The notes: generated from the sequence alone by a model not told the origin. A stretch of 64,000 nucleotides of DNA from an uncultured Thiodictyon sp. (GCF_903946935.1 NZ_CAJAXH010000214.1:1-64000), one strand, 5' to 3'; shown: positions 7,831-17,796, numbered from the stretch's first letter. A program made the numbers and translations.

Positions 7831-9618
7831 ATGCGCCCTGCCCCGCCCCTGCCCCAACGCCCCACCACCCGCAACCTGGGCCCGCTGCTGCGGCTCTTGA
7901 GCTTCGTCCGACCCTATCGGGGGCGCGTCCTGTTGGCCGCCCTCGCCCTGCTGGTGGCCGCCGCCGCGGTACTCGCCTTCGGGCAGGTGATTCGGGAGGT
8001 GGTGGACCATGGACTCAAGACCGGATCGGCGGACGCCCTCAACCGTTCACTCGTGTTCTTTCTCGCCGTAGTGCTGGCGATGGCCGCGGCCATCCTGGTG
8101 CGCTCCTACCTGCTCGCGTGGATCGGCGAGCGGGTCATCGCCGACGTGCGCACGGCGGTCTTTACCCGGGTCTTGAGCCTGGACGTGGGCTTCTTCGAGA
8201 CCACCCGCACCGGCGAGGTCATCTCGCGTCTGACCTCCGACACCACACTGTTACAAACGGTGGTTGGCTCCACCCTGGCGATGGCGCTGCGCACCTCGCT
8301 CCTGGTGCTCGGCGGTCTGATCATGCTGGCCCTGACCAGTCCGCATCTCACCGGCCTGGTGCTGCTCGGGGTGCCGGTGGTGGTCCTGCCGCTGTGGCTG
8401 ATCGGTTACCGCCTGCGGCGCCTGGCGCGCGCCAGTCAGGACCGCATCGCCGATGTCGGTGCCTATGTGGATGAGTCGATGCATGCCATCCGCACCGTGC
8501 AGTCCTTCTGCCACGAGGCGATCGACCGGGCGCGCTACGGTGAACGGGTGGAGTCGGCCTTCGAGACCGCCCGGCGGCGTGCCGGCCTGAGCGCCGCCCT
8601 GAGCGCCATCGCCACCGCGCTCACCTTCGGTGCCATCGGCGCGGTGCTGTGGGTCGGCGGCCGGGAGGTGCTGGCGGGACGCCTGAGCGGCGGCGAACTC
8701 TCCGCCTTCCTCTTCTATGCCGTGCTGGTGGCCAGCTCAGTGGGCAGCCTGAGCGAGTTGGTGGGTGAACTGTTGCGCGGCGCCGGGGCGAGCGAGCGGT
8801 TGATGGAACTGCTCGCCACCCAGTCGCAGATCCGTCCGCCCGCCGAGCCGCGGCCCCTGCCGAGCCCGGTGCGGGGACAAATCGACTTTGTGGACCTGGG
8901 GTTCGCCTATCCGGCCCATCCGGACCTGCCGGTGCTCCGGGACCTGCGGGTAACCATCGAACCTGGGGCCAAGGTCGCGCTGGTCGGTCCCTCGGGTGCC
9001 GGCAAGACCACCCTGTTTCAACTCCTGCTGCGTTTCTATGACCCGCAACAGGGCGCCATCCAGTTCGATGGGGTCGATCTGCGCGAGCTCGACCCGCAGC
9101 GCCTGCGCGGGCAGATCGCCGTCGTCCCCCAGGACCCGACGATCTTCGGCGCGGATGCCTGGGAGAACATCCGCTATGGCCTCACCGGCGTCCCGGATGC
9201 CGCGGTACGCCGCGCCGCCGACGCGGCACATGCAAGCGAGTTCCTGGACCGACTGCCGAACGGCTTCGACACCTTCCTGGGCGAGCGCGGGGTGCGGCTC
9301 TCAGGCGGCCAGCGCCAGCGCATCGCCATCGCGCGGGCGATCCTGCGCGACCCGGCCCTGCTGTTGCTGGATGAGGCGACCAGCGCGCTCGACGCCGAGA
9401 GCGAGCGGTTAGTCCAACTCGCACTGGAGGAGTTGATGAAAGGGCGCACCAGCATCGTCATCGCCCACCGCCTGGCGACCGTGCGCAAGGTCGACCGCAT
9501 CCTGGTTATGGAGCACGGACGCCTGGTGGCCGACGGCACCCACGAGGCGCTGATGGGCCAGGGGGGGCTCTATGCGCGGCTCGCCTCGCTCCAGTTTCGC
9601 GACCAGGTAGGGGAATGA
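7831..9618 (+). CDS. ABC exporter, fused permease and ATPase (595 aa)
   Basis: This is an MsbA-related half-transporter of the type common in proteobacterial chromosomes. Six membrane helices span about residues 30-300. The nucleotide-binding domain has Walker A GPSGAGKTT, Q-loop VVPQDPTIFG, signature RLSGGQRQRIAIARAIL, Walker B LLLLDEATSALD and the H-loop VIAHRL, so it should be active as a dimer. I prefer the ATG at 7831 over upstream in-frame starts because the conserved part begins here. It lies beyond the SUMF1-like gene from the lasso operon and on the other strand. It could export the peptide, but the family is widespread without lasso genes. Confidence 0.85.
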   Translation: MRPAPPLPQRPTTRNLGPLLRLLSFVRPYRGRVLLAALALLVAAAAVLAFGQVIREVVDHGLKTGSADALNRSLVFFLAVVLAMAAAILVRSYLLAWIGERVIADVRTAVFTRVLSLDVGFFETTRTGEVISRLTSDTTLLQTVVGSTLAMALRTSLLVLGGLIMLALTSPHLTGLVLLGVPVVVLPLWLIGYRLRRLARASQDRIADVGAYVDESMHAIRTVQSFCHEAIDRARYGERVESAFETARRRAGLSAALSAIATALTFGAIGAVLWVGGREVLAGRLSGGELSAFLFYAVLVASSVGSLSELVGELLRGAGASERLMELLATQSQIRPPAEPRPLPSPVRGQIDFVDLGFAYPAHPDLPVLRDLRVTIEPGAKVALVGPSGAGKTTLFQLLLRFYDPQQGAIQFDGVDLRELDPQRLRGQIAVVPQDPTIFGADAWENIRYGLTGVPDAAVRRAADAAHASEFLDRLPNGFDTFLGERGVRLSGGQRQRIAIARAILRDPALLLLDEATSALDAESERLVQLALEELMKGRTSIVIAHRLATVRKVDRILVMEHGRLVADGTHEALMGQGGLYARLASLQFRDQVGE

Positions 9619-9717
9619 GGACTGCGCCGGCCACAACGATGGGCCTAAACAGCGCCGTTCTCACACGGAGACACAAAGATCACAAAGGCGTTCTGTGAGC
9701 GGTTTCCGGATTCAGAC

Positions 9718-9822
9718 GTAGCCCGGATGGAGCGGCGGAATCCGGGTGCAGACTCGCAGAGGCACAAGATATCGGCCATTTGCGGCGGCGCCCTGGATTC
9801 CGCTGCGCTCCATCCAGGCTAC
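9718..9822. repeat. Inverted-repeat intergenic element, GTAGCC-GGATGGAGCG family
   Basis: A roughly 30-bp arm beginning GTAGCCCGGATGGAGCG at 9718 is repeated inverted up to 9822, with about 45 bp between. A second full copy lies at 60701-60807 and a single arm at about 43865-43900. It forms a large hairpin between the ABC exporter and the 3' end of pilE. There is no ORF inside. It resembles a non-autonomous, REP/MITE-type element. Confidence 0.7.
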
Positions 9823-9836
9823 AACGGCCGCGAGGT

Positions 9837-10337
9837 TCAGCGCTGCCAGCAGGTCGCTACGTCGCCGCTCGCCCCCTGAATCCCTGCCTGATCCAGTGTC
9901 AGGGTGCCACAGGCATCGCCGGTCATGGTTCCGGTCGGCACCGCGGACAGGGTGAAGCAGTGCCCCAAGGTGCAGGGCGCTTCGTCTGAATAGGCGACGG
10001 TGATAGTGTACTTGGCCGCGCCGCGCTCGGGCGATTGCTCGCGAGGGAGGCTCACGCAACCTGATCCGGGTGGGGTGCAGGCCGTCGTGCAGTTGGCATC
10101 CGTGCGATGGTAGCAATTGTTCACCGTATAGTTGCGCTCCAGAAATTGCGCATCCTCCAGCAGCGCCCCCTTGACCTCGGCACGGCTGCCGCGCCGCACC
10201 TGAGCGACATAGGAGGGATAGGCCACTGCCGCCAGGATGGCGACAATGACCAGAGTGACCATCAGCTCGACGAGGGTGAAACCCACCAACCCCGCACCCG
10301 GTGAGTGCCGCCCGGCGCTTTTGTTACAGTGCATCAT
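9837..10337 (-). CDS. pilE: Type IV minor pilin PilE (166 aa)
   Basis: The leader ends in GLVG, followed by FTLVELMVTLVIVAILAAVA, the class III prepilin cleavage and hydrophobic helix with Glu5, so it should be processed by PilD and inserted in the inner membrane before pilus assembly. The C-terminal domain has six cysteines including a disulfide-type pair near the end (GDACGTL...ATCWQR). The start is at 10337 or the next ATG at 10334; the upstream part of the open frame lies inside pilY1 and is not real. It is the last gene of the operon fimU-pilV-pilW-pilX-pilY1-pilE, the same order as in Pseudomonas aeruginosa. Confidence 0.88.
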   Translation of the reverse strand: MMHCNKSAGRHSPGAGLVGFTLVELMVTLVIVAILAAVAYPSYVAQVRRGSRAEVKGALLEDAQFLERNYTVNNCYHRTDANCTTACTPPGSGCVSLPREQSPERGAAKYTITVAYSDEAPCTLGHCFTLSAVPTGTMTGDACGTLTLDQAGIQGASGDVATCWQR

Positions 10338-10357
10338 CTTCACCACCCTGCCATTGT

Positions 10358-13300
10358 CTATCGGAGGATTTCCCGCCAATTCAAGCGCCCGGTATTGCCG
10401 AAACCGAAGTTGATCAGGGTCGAAACCAAGCGTCCATTGACCAATGACGAGACGCTCACACCGGTCCCGGCCCCGGGCGCGCCAGTGATCAGGGTGCTGC
10501 CGCCCAAGGCCGCGCCGACCTGGTATCCCGCTACGGGCTTGTCTTTTGAGTCGATCATACCATCGCCATTCGTATCGAATATATTGAAACTTGGCTGGCC
10601 ACCGCTTTTCCAATCCAAGACCATAAGAAAACCAGTCCCGCCAGCGTCACAAGACTTTGTCCCAGCAGCGGCTGTCGAAGGAATCAAGGTGTTGAAAAAA
10701 ATGAGGTTCCGAACCCGCTTCGGGATCCCCGTATTACGTTCTCCCGGCTTGATCATTGGAATAGAGGTCATGTTCATTAGGTCCAGATACCAACCCAGAT
10801 GCGTTGCCGTGCAGGTACCCGTACAGTTTGCATCCGCACCCGTCGCTGCGGTGCGCCAGTTGATCGGGTTCGTGCTGACGATGCGGTATGCCGTCAATGA
10901 CGCCGCTGCGGTCCCTGCGGTCACTGTTTGCTTAAGTAGATCCTGCCCACGCGACCGCCCCCCCACCGCCACCCGCGTTGCGCCATCGTGCCTGTCCCAA
11001 ATACCATACAGCGTTTGTACCGCCGTACTAAGATTATCGGTCGTTTCGAGATACTTGCCGGTACCGATAAAGAGCATCTGTCCACCAAGGTCATGGAAGA
11101 TCACCTCGGGCGGTGCCACGATGGGCTGGCGACTACCGGTGGGACCCTGAGCAACAAACAGTGGTGCGCCGGAGAAAGCGACTTTCGCGGTCGCTGTATC
11201 CGTCACGCTGACATCGCTCGCATTAGGCCCGATCAGGAATTTCCACAGGTTGCCTTGCAGATCGCCGGCATAGACGGTATCGGCATAACCGTCGCCGTCG
11301 CTGTCGATCGGGACTGGAGTGGAGAGGCCATTATCGACCGCCGTCATCGCGGCAGCAGCGGTAATCTTGACAAAGCCATCGGAACTCAGATGCCCGTCGC
11401 TGCCTGCTCCAATGAATGCGACATAGAGTACAGCGCCGCCTCCCGTGCGGTAACCGTTGCCCAGAACCACCGCCCACCTGCTGCTGGTACATGACGATGC
11501 CGTACCGGCGGTGCAGACCCGTACAATCTGCTTTGCCTGCCTGCTGTCTGCGGTGCTCGGGGACAAGTTAAAAACGTTGCCCATATCGCTATCATCCGCG
11601 TCGCCGAACTCCCATAGCAAGAGGTTTGCTGCGCTACCTTCGCTGAAGGTGGCCGGGTCTGAGATATCTAGGGCATAATAGCCCTTACCCCCGCCACCGA
11701 GGGAGCCGACCAACACCGTGCGCCAGTCGCCGGTCCCCATATCGGCATCCGCCACCATGGGCGACCCATCGACAAAGTACCGGTGATTCTTGTTGTAGCT
11801 CTGCGCCGCGAGGTACGAGACATTCGGACAATAGGTGGTAGGCGGAGATGCTGTGAGGTTTGTACATAAGGGATCAAGGGAAGTTGACGTCGTCACCACT
11901 CGCGGAAAGACCGCGGAAGGAACATAGGCCAATATCTCATTGCCCGCGGTGCTCGTGGGCTGGCCCGCCATGGTCAACGAGGCATCAAAGCCATGCAACA
12001 TGCCGTCATTCCCACCCACATAGACCACCGGCTTACGGTTAAGCTTCCCCTTGCGGAAAATCGTATAAGACGCGTCCGCGAAGCCCGCCTGCGGCGCGCC
12101 CACATACCAGGGGCTGGAGTCGATGATGTCTCCCAACTTAAAATGGACACCCTTGGCCAAACGCTGGCGAAACTTGGTCGCCGTGCAGGTCCCGTTGGTA
12201 AAGATGCCGCTGATGCCCTCCCGGTCGGCGCTACCCCGCAGGAAGTCGACCCGATCCGCACCACAGTGATCCGTGACCCCTGCCGCGTTTCTATCGAACG
12301 ACGCCTGCTGGTCCGTCGACAGACTTGAATAGATGAAGGGCACGCCTTCCGTGCTTCCCCGGGTGATGATTGTCCGGTCGCCCGGCTGCTGCGCGTTCAT
12401 CTTATCACCCGCATCCCATTCGGGCATCATCGTCAATACGCCATTGGTATCAATCCGGTAAGACAGCAATTGGCCACTCCAGTCTGCACTGGAAAACTTC
12501 GCCTGAAAGATTCGGCTATTGATCTGAAGATTTGTCGAGTTGGTGGCGACCGCAGCGGCCGATGCGTCCGGTTGGGACGCCGCATCGAAGATGCTCGACA
12601 GGGCCGCGGCCAGCAGCGCCGGATTGCGTATCTCGTAATAGTTGTCAGGGATGCCATTCCCGTCCGCATCCCATTCCGATGTCACATTAGGAGCCGGGAT
12701 TCCGATGGTCGGCGTGGACTCGGTGAACCCGCCGTACTTGGCCGCGTACCAGAGGGGACTCTTCAGGAGGCTGGCGCTGGATGTCCCTTGGGTGAAGGTG
12801 GTCACATCCGGGCTCGTCGCGCTGGCTGGTAATTTATCTCCGACGTTGAAATTCGCACCGCCCGGCCTCAGGATGGGATAAGAAGGTCCGTCGTTACTAC
12901 TCCCCGAGACGGTATAACCAAAGGTGAGTGCGTGGCCCGCGTTTGCTTGTATCGCGCAGGTTACAATCTTGATTTCAGCGCTTGCAACATTCGTCCAGGG
13001 ACCGATCGTGGCATACGCCTCGCTATTGGAATTATTCACATCATGGATCGGGCACAGCATCTTGAAGGTACCGCAAGCCGTCCCGACGCAATAGCCGAGT
13101 CGTTGGATGCCGTCCATATCATAGTCGTTACCCCAGGTGGAGTCCTCCCAAGTGATCGTATAGCACTGGGCGCTGGCACCATTGCCGCTGCAGGTCTTGG
13201 TCTTTGCTGTGGTGTCAGTGCCCACGTCGGCTTGGGCCACGTTGGTATCGACGATAAGATTGGTCATCGAGCAGTTACGCCAGCCGGTCGCGCTGGTGGT

Positions 13301-15202
13301 CCAAGCGCCGGTACCCCCGCTGCTGTTCGCTTGGCAGGCCGGCAGCAGGGTTACCTTGCCAGTACCGACGGTCGGGCTGAAACTCGGCAGCGACTCCGCC
13401 AGTTGCAGCACATAGGTATTGAGCGGCTGGCGCAGCGCCCAGTCCTTATTGATCGGATTGCTGCCGCCCCAGCGGGCCTCGCGATTCGTCAGATAGGCAT
13501 GACGCAGGTCGATCGTCTTGGGTGCGTAGGCCAGGCCGGCGATGGCATAGCCCCCTTCAAGGCTCGGGACCTCAGGACAGATACCCTTGGCATGGGCCAG
13601 GTCGGTGACCGTTTTGGCGGTACATTGGTTATTTGCATCGGCGCCAGTCCCATCGATCAGATCGCCGATCAAATAGCTCTTGCCATTGAGATTCTCATGG
13701 GTTGCATCGCCCACGGTCACGGTGAGGGCCGCCGCATCGATCGCCGTCCCGCCGTTCGGCGTGAAGCTGGCGAGTTCGTCGGTATCGAATGAATTGAGCC
13801 CAGTGGATAAGACCACGATACTGGACAGACCACACCACTCATTCGTCGGGAGCGGATCGGTCCAGGTTACTTGTGGAATTTCAATGATTTTGGTCGGACT
13901 GATATCGCTGACATTGAAGGCCGATGTGGCGCCAGCGTTAGCAAAGTAGCGCAACGCCTCGAGATACATCTCACCCAAGGGATTTCCCCAATCGACGCAA
14001 TGGCCATTGGTGAAACTCAAGATCCCGGGGCTGTTGCAGGAATACTGATGAGAGCCGTTTCGTCCCGCTGAGGTATATTGAAACCCTGCAATATGCAGTC
14101 GATTCAAAGTATTGATAATACCTGCATCAGCATTTGATTGATTGATGAACTGGCCGGTACAGACATCGATTTCGTCGTTCGCATTATTGTCGCCGCAGAC
14201 ATCGCTACTGGTGATGGAAGTATTATTGTTGTTGGTGAGATGCAGAACATTCTTGCGCAACACCCCGCCGGATTTATTAGCGGCGTAACTGCCGGTCATG
14301 AGGCCGAAGAGGGTTCGCCGATCCGCATCGACATCGCCGTATTTTTGCAACAAACCGGTGGGCTTGAGTATTTGTACCGCCGTGGTCGGGTGGGTGTAGG
14401 GCTTGCAGTTGCTTTCCAATTTATCGGTGACACACACCTGTACCCGAGCGTTATAGGTAGCCAATAGCACAGTGGGTTGCGTGCTGTTACCGATGTTTAC
14501 CGCACATTGGGTCACCTCCGATGCATCCCATTGCGGCCAAGTACCCGACGCCACCTTGATCAGCGGGCTCGCCAGAGGAAAGGCCATCTGCCCTGTCAAG
14601 GTGGTGCTAGTGGTGTCGGTGACATTGCACAAGGAGATGGAAGTTTGCCCGCTCCTACCGGTGAGCGATTGGATGGACGGCATCGTACCTGTCGGGGTAT
14701 AGACTTTGACGAATGCATGGACATCCACGGGCAGAAATTGGCGCTCCAGCACCGTCTCGTAACCGGTACCCACAGTATCGGTCGAGCGATAGCCGCCATA
14801 CAGCGTCTTGCGTAGCAGGTCCATGCGCGTCATGCTGGCCCAGTTGAGAAAATTGCCGCTCCATGTGCTACCGCCGCATTTGTGAGTTCTGGTGGCTACT
14901 GCCTCAGCGGGTTCAAATCGCTTTTTTCCAGTGCCATCGTTATAGGTATAGCACCTGCCGAAATCAAAATAGCCATTATAGTCAATTGCATCGTTGTAGG
15001 TGCTGTCCGCGACTACATCCCCCGTCAGGTTGGTATAGTCCGTAAATGCCTTCATCGACAGTTGGTGATCGCGCGAGATCAGGAGCAGGATGCGTGGGTC
15101 CACCGACGCGTTGATCAGCGGGCCTTGCGAAAGGTTCAGAGCGAGGGTCGGCATCGACCACGCTCCCAACAACAAGACCGGCAGGATGCATTTGACGTTC
15201 AT
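10358..15202 (-). CDS. pilY1: PilY1 pilus tip adhesin / assembly protein (1614 aa)
   Basis: A signal peptide (MNVKCILPVLLLGAWSMPTLA) leads into a long, Cys-containing, von Willebrand-like N-terminal region that is expected to differ between species. The C-terminal part is the conserved seven-bladed beta-propeller, seen in VVYVGGNDGMLHGFDA and in the calcium loop DSDGDGYADTVYAGDLQGN, which in PilY1 controls pilus extension and retraction. A second EF-hand-like loop (DTNGDGMIDSKDKP) lies near the C-terminus. It is longer than the 1161-residue P. aeruginosa protein. It sits between pilX and pilE on the same strand, and base use is slightly lower in GC than the flanking genes, which is common for surface proteins. 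Confidence 0.92.
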   Translation of the reverse strand: MNVKCILPVLLLGAWSMPTLALNLSQGPLINASVDPRILLLISRDHQLSMKAFTDYTNLTGDVVADSTYNDAIDYNGYFDFGRCYTYNDGTGKKRFEPAEAVATRTHKCGGSTWSGNFLNWASMTRMDLLRKTLYGGYRSTDTVGTGYETVLERQFLPVDVHAFVKVYTPTGTMPSIQSLTGRSGQTSISLCNVTDTTSTTLTGQMAFPLASPLIKVASGTWPQWDASEVTQCAVNIGNSTQPTVLLATYNARVQVCVTDKLESNCKPYTHPTTAVQILKPTGLLQKYGDVDADRRTLFGLMTGSYAANKSGGVLRKNVLHLTNNNNTSITSSDVCGDNNANDEIDVCTGQFINQSNADAGIINTLNRLHIAGFQYTSAGRNGSHQYSCNSPGILSFTNGHCVDWGNPLGEMYLEALRYFANAGATSAFNVSDISPTKIIEIPQVTWTDPLPTNEWCGLSSIVVLSTGLNSFDTDELASFTPNGGTAIDAAALTVTVGDATHENLNGKSYLIGDLIDGTGADANNQCTAKTVTDLAHAKGICPEVPSLEGGYAIAGLAYAPKTIDLRHAYLTNREARWGGSNPINKDWALRQPLNTYVLQLAESLPSFSPTVGTGKVTLLPACQANSSGGTGAWTTSATGWRNCSMTNLIVDTNVAQADVGTDTTAKTKTCSGNGASAQCYTITWEDSTWGNDYDMDGIQRLGYCVGTACGTFKMLCPIHDVNNSNSEAYATIGPWTNVASAEIKIVTCAIQANAGHALTFGYTVSGSSNDGPSYPILRPGGANFNVGDKLPASATSPDVTTFTQGTSSASLLKSPLWYAAKYGGFTESTPTIGIPAPNVTSEWDADGNGIPDNYYEIRNPALLAAALSSIFDAASQPDASAAAVATNSTNLQINSRIFQAKFSSADWSGQLLSYRIDTNGVLTMMPEWDAGDKMNAQQPGDRTIITRGSTEGVPFIYSSLSTDQQASFDRNAAGVTDHCGADRVDFLRGSADREGISGIFTNGTCTATKFRQRLAKGVHFKLGDIIDSSPWYVGAPQAGFADASYTIFRKGKLNRKPVVYVGGNDGMLHGFDASLTMAGQPTSTAGNEILAYVPSAVFPRVVTTSTSLDPLCTNLTASPPTTYCPNVSYLAAQSYNKNHRYFVDGSPMVADADMGTGDWRTVLVGSLGGGGKGYYALDISDPATFSEGSAANLLLWEFGDADDSDMGNVFNLSPSTADSRQAKQIVRVCTAGTASSCTSSRWAVVLGNGYRTGGGAVLYVAFIGAGSDGHLSSDGFVKITAAAAMTAVDNGLSTPVPIDSDGDGYADTVYAGDLQGNLWKFLIGPNASDVSVTDTATAKVAFSGAPLFVAQGPTGSRQPIVAPPEVIFHDLGGQMLFIGTGKYLETTDNLSTAVQTLYGIWDRHDGATRVAVGGRSRGQDLLKQTVTAGTAAASLTAYRIVSTNPINWRTAATGADANCTGTCTATHLGWYLDLMNMTSIPMIKPGERNTGIPKRVRNLIFFNTLIPSTAAAGTKSCDAGGTGFLMVLDWKSGGQPSFNIFDTNGDGMIDSKDKPVAGYQVGAALGGSTLITGAPGAGTGVSVSSLVNGRLVSTLINFGFGNTGRLNWREILR

Positions 15203-15221
15203 GTTTTCGCCTTCGATAATC

Positions 15222-15275
15222 GGCAGTGCTTGTATCTACCCGGGGTCTGGCAGTGCTTGTATCTACCTGGGGTCT
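15222..15275. repeat. 27-bp tandem duplication upstream of pilY1
   Basis: Two adjacent 27-bp units (15222-15248 and 15249-15275) differ at one base. They lie in the 142-bp gap between pilX and pilY1, the only sizeable gap inside the pilin operon, so they could affect spacing or translation of pilY1. They do not pair into a hairpin. Confidence 0.7.
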
Positions 15276-15344
15276 TCGTCATGAATTACGGCGGGTTGGT
15301 CGGCAACGCCATGATGCAATTGGAGACCGGATCGATCCACCGCG

Positions 15345-15878
15345 TTAGCCGGTTGGTTTGAATACTTCCTCCATCATCACTTGCGTGCCGGGGCTGGCGC
15401 CGCGGGCAAGCACTGTGATGCGATAATAGGTGTCGGAGTTTTTTGTAAAGCATTCGATCAGATAGCGCGGCTGGGCCAAGACTCCCGGAATAGCCGTCGC
15501 ATTCGTAAATCGTCCGTAAGGTACGCTCGGCGCCACTGTTGGCGAAGTGAGGTAACTATAGTTCGCTGTTGCGCTGTTACATTGACCGTCATCGCTGGTG
15601 TCGCTCGTGTCGCCTCCGCAAGCGGCCGTAAATCCACTACAACCGGAAATGGCACGCGCCGATCCGGGTACTGAATTCATCAGGTCTCGCTCCGCATCGC
15701 GCAGGCCCATTTCCGCGGCGCGCAGGGCGATGTCGCGGTCGCGCAGGTTGCCGGCCATGCGCTCTTCGAGCGAGCCCATACGCGCGGCGGACACCGCCAT
15801 GAGCGTCATCATGACCAATAGGATCAGGGTCGTGATCAGGGCGATGCCGCGCTGACGAGGCGACTGTGAGCTGTGCAT
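15345..15878 (-). CDS. pilX: Type IV minor pilin PilX (177 aa)
   Basis: The N-terminus MHSSQSPRQRGIALITTLIL has the short basic leader and hydrophobic helix of PilX proteins; position +5 after Gly is not the usual Glu, as often seen in PilX. The motif EERMAGNLRDRDIALRAAEMGLRDAE is the family signature. It primes pilus assembly with PilV, PilW, FimU and PilY1. It begins 6 bp after the pilW stop. Length is normal. Confidence 0.88.
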   Translation of the reverse strand: MHSSQSPRQRGIALITTLILLVMMTLMAVSAARMGSLEERMAGNLRDRDIALRAAEMGLRDAERDLMNSVPGSARAISGCSGFTAACGGDTSDTSDDGQCNSATANYSYLTSPTVAPSVPYGRFTNATAIPGVLAQPRYLIECFTKNSDTYYRITVLARGASPGTQVMMEEVFKPTG

Positions 15879-15884
15879 GGTCGT

Positions 15885-16766
15885 TCAGTCAGGTGTGCTG
15901 GAAATGCGGTTGCGCAGGGCGAAGGTCGCGACAAAGGCGCGGCGCTGGCGCGTGTCGGTCGCGGTCGTATAGCGGGCTGCACCGGTGGCGGTACCCAAGG
16001 CGCCGTCACAATTGAAATAGGTCTGGGGCGACGACACACTGCCTTGCCTTTCTGTTGCCGATTCCGAATCCGAACGGACCAGTACGCACACCCGCGCGGT
16101 GACGACCTTGCTCCAGTTGGCAGGGGTCGCCGAATAGCTGTCCACGGACTGGTTGCCGCTGGTATCGCTACCGTAGAGTATCCGTAAATCCTCGATGTTA
16201 TCAAGCAAAATGTTATCGTTCGTCGCCGCGGCAGCGGTTGGGCAGGCGGTGGGGGGAGTCGGTGGGGTCGCGGCTTGGACGGCATTGCAGCGCAGGGAGA
16301 AGGTCCCGGTCGTCGCGTCCACGCCGATAAAGAAGGTCTGCTGGACGATTTGACCGGTAATCGCTTGCGCCTGACAATCCAGCTCGCCGGCAATGCCCTG
16401 ATATTGAATAGCAAAAGCCATCGTCGGAGCGGCCGGGCAGGCGCTGCTGACAGTCGTGATCGGCGTCCCGGTAAAGGCGGTCGCGACGGTGCCCGAACCG
16501 AATGGGATGTTGATATAGCCGGCCTGACGCAGGTTGCGGCCGATCAGGTCCAGGGCATAGCGCCCGGTCTCCTGAATGCGCGCGGCATCTTGCGCCGTGC
16601 GGGAGGACTGGTTGCTGGCGAAGAAGACGGCGCCGACGGCGGCGATCAGCACCAAGCTGATGCCGAGTGAGATCATGAGCTCGATCAGCGTCACGCCGCG
16701 CTGTCGCTCGATCGCGAACTGGGTGGACCGGACCTTGGCGATGGAGATTGGACGCTGGGTGTTCAT
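15885..16766 (-). CDS. pilW: Type IV minor pilin PilW (293 aa)
   Basis: The prepilin site RQRG|VTLIELMISLGISLVLIAAV is followed by the PilW pattern FFASNQSSRTAQDAARIQETGRYALDLIGRNLRQAGY. The ATG at 16766 overlaps the pilV stop (16763-16765), so the two genes are translationally coupled; the longer open frame upstream lies in pilV. It is a structural part of the priming complex at the pilus tip. There is no sign of decay. Confidence 0.88.
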   Translation of the reverse strand: MNTQRPISIAKVRSTQFAIERQRGVTLIELMISLGISLVLIAAVGAVFFASNQSSRTAQDAARIQETGRYALDLIGRNLRQAGYINIPFGSGTVATAFTGTPITTVSSACPAAPTMAFAIQYQGIAGELDCQAQAITGQIVQQTFFIGVDATTGTFSLRCNAVQAATPPTPPTACPTAAAATNDNILLDNIEDLRILYGSDTSGNQSVDSYSATPANWSKVVTARVCVLVRSDSESATERQGSVSSPQTYFNCDGALGTATGAARYTTATDTRQRRAFVATFALRNRISSTPD

Positions 16767-17278
16767 GGGGTAAAGCGGGTGACAAAGCATCGCGTATTCG
16801 GCGCGGTGCCGCTCGGGCAATTGGTGTCGGACGAGGCAGAACCCTGATCGTTCATCCCCTTTTCGTGCCACATCATCGTCACGACGAAAATGCGACCTGA
16901 ACCGCCGATAGCGGCACTGACAGTCCCCGTGCCGCCTGGCAAGACGGCGGCGGTGGCCTGCAACCATTGATAGTGGTCGGTCTGCGCCATTTGGGCGACC
17001 GAACAACTGGAGGCAACGCAGCCCGGGTCGGCCGGGGGGGTCGCGGTCAGGTTGTCATAATTGCCCGCATTGGCTCCGACCAGATTGGCCGCGATCCGGT
17101 CGGCAATGTTGTAGGCCTGTTGGACGGCGATGGTCCGATAGAAGCTGCCATGGCTGTTGGCCAGACTGCGGGCCTGTAATCCGGCCAACCCCAGCAGGCC
17201 GATGGCGAGCAGGACCATGGTCACCAGCACCTCGATCAGACTGAAGCCGTGCGGGCGCGCCGTGGATGTCATGGACAT
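16763..17278 (-). CDS. pilV: Type IV minor pilin PilV (171 aa)
   Basis: The leader MSMTSTARPHG is followed by FSLIEVLVTMVLLAIGLLGLAGLQ, with Glu5, the PilV signature including the GLAGLQA stretch after the helix. The alternative ATG at 17272 overlaps the fimU stop (17269-17271), so either start is coupled to fimU. It is part of the minor pilin priming set. A pair of Cys in CVASSCSV and another near CFVTRF suggests a disulfide-stabilised head. Confidence 0.87.
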   Translation of the reverse strand: MSMTSTARPHGFSLIEVLVTMVLLAIGLLGLAGLQARSLANSHGSFYRTIAVQQAYNIADRIAANLVGANAGNYDNLTATPPADPGCVASSCSVAQMAQTDHYQWLQATAAVLPGGTGTVSAAIGGSGRIFVVTMMWHEKGMNDQGSASSDTNCPSGTAPNTRCFVTRFTP

Positions 17279-17796
17279 GCGAGGCCAGATGCCAAGGGGC
17301 CGGTCTTCACGCGCCCCAATGCCGAGAGGACAATCCCCCGGGCCTTGGTCGCGCCCCGCGTATCGCACAGGCGTAAGGTATCGTTATTGCCCGTGCCAAT
17401 AAAGCCAGTGCTTTGGAACGTGAATTTTGCCTTCGTCGCCTGCAACGTATTGCTCGGCAGGGCGGGATGGACCTGCAAGATCAGGTCGGAAGCGTCCACT
17501 GAGCCGTTTTTTCCGGGGTCGGTAAAGACCAGCCATCCCTTATCCCAGTCGGTGCTGTCAGCACAGGTGGTATCCGTCGCCCGGCCGCAGACGGTCACTG
17601 GGACACCACGCTTGACCGCCTCGCTCTTGGCATAGGTCAGGGCCAGGACTAAGTCATTGGCGAGCGCGGTGCGGCGACCATTGAACGCCAGCGCCTGAAA
17701 CGACGGCGCGGCCAGCATGAGCAGGATGGCTGCAATGCTGAGGGTAAGCAATAATTCGACCAGGGTGAAACCCCCGGCCCTGTCTATGCGAATCAT
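17269..17796 (-). CDS. fimU: Type IV minor pilin FimU / GspH-like (175 aa)
   Basis: The prepilin peptidase site AGG|FTLVELLLTLSIAAILLMLAAP is followed by the GspH/FimT-type domain (ALANDLVLALTYAKSEAVKRGVPVTVC). It is the first gene of the six-gene operon and is expected to join PilV, PilW and PilX. The ATG at 17796 places the cleavage Gly at residue 9. An upstream TTG at 17820 is possible but has no better ribosome site. Confidence 0.85.
   Translation of the reverse strand: MIRIDRAGGFTLVELLLTLSIAAILLMLAAPSFQALAFNGRRTALANDLVLALTYAKSEAVKRGVPVTVCGRATDTTCADSTDWDKGWLVFTDPGKNGSVDASDLILQVHPALPSNTLQATKAKFTFQSTGFIGTGNNDTLRLCDTRGATKARGIVLSALGRVKTGPLASGLACP

Noticed and set aside
7831-9618. ABC exporter as a dedicated lasso peptide transporter
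   Set aside because: It has no peptidase C39 domain, lies beyond another gene on the other strand and matches a widespread chromosomal MsbA-related family. It stays possible but unsupported.
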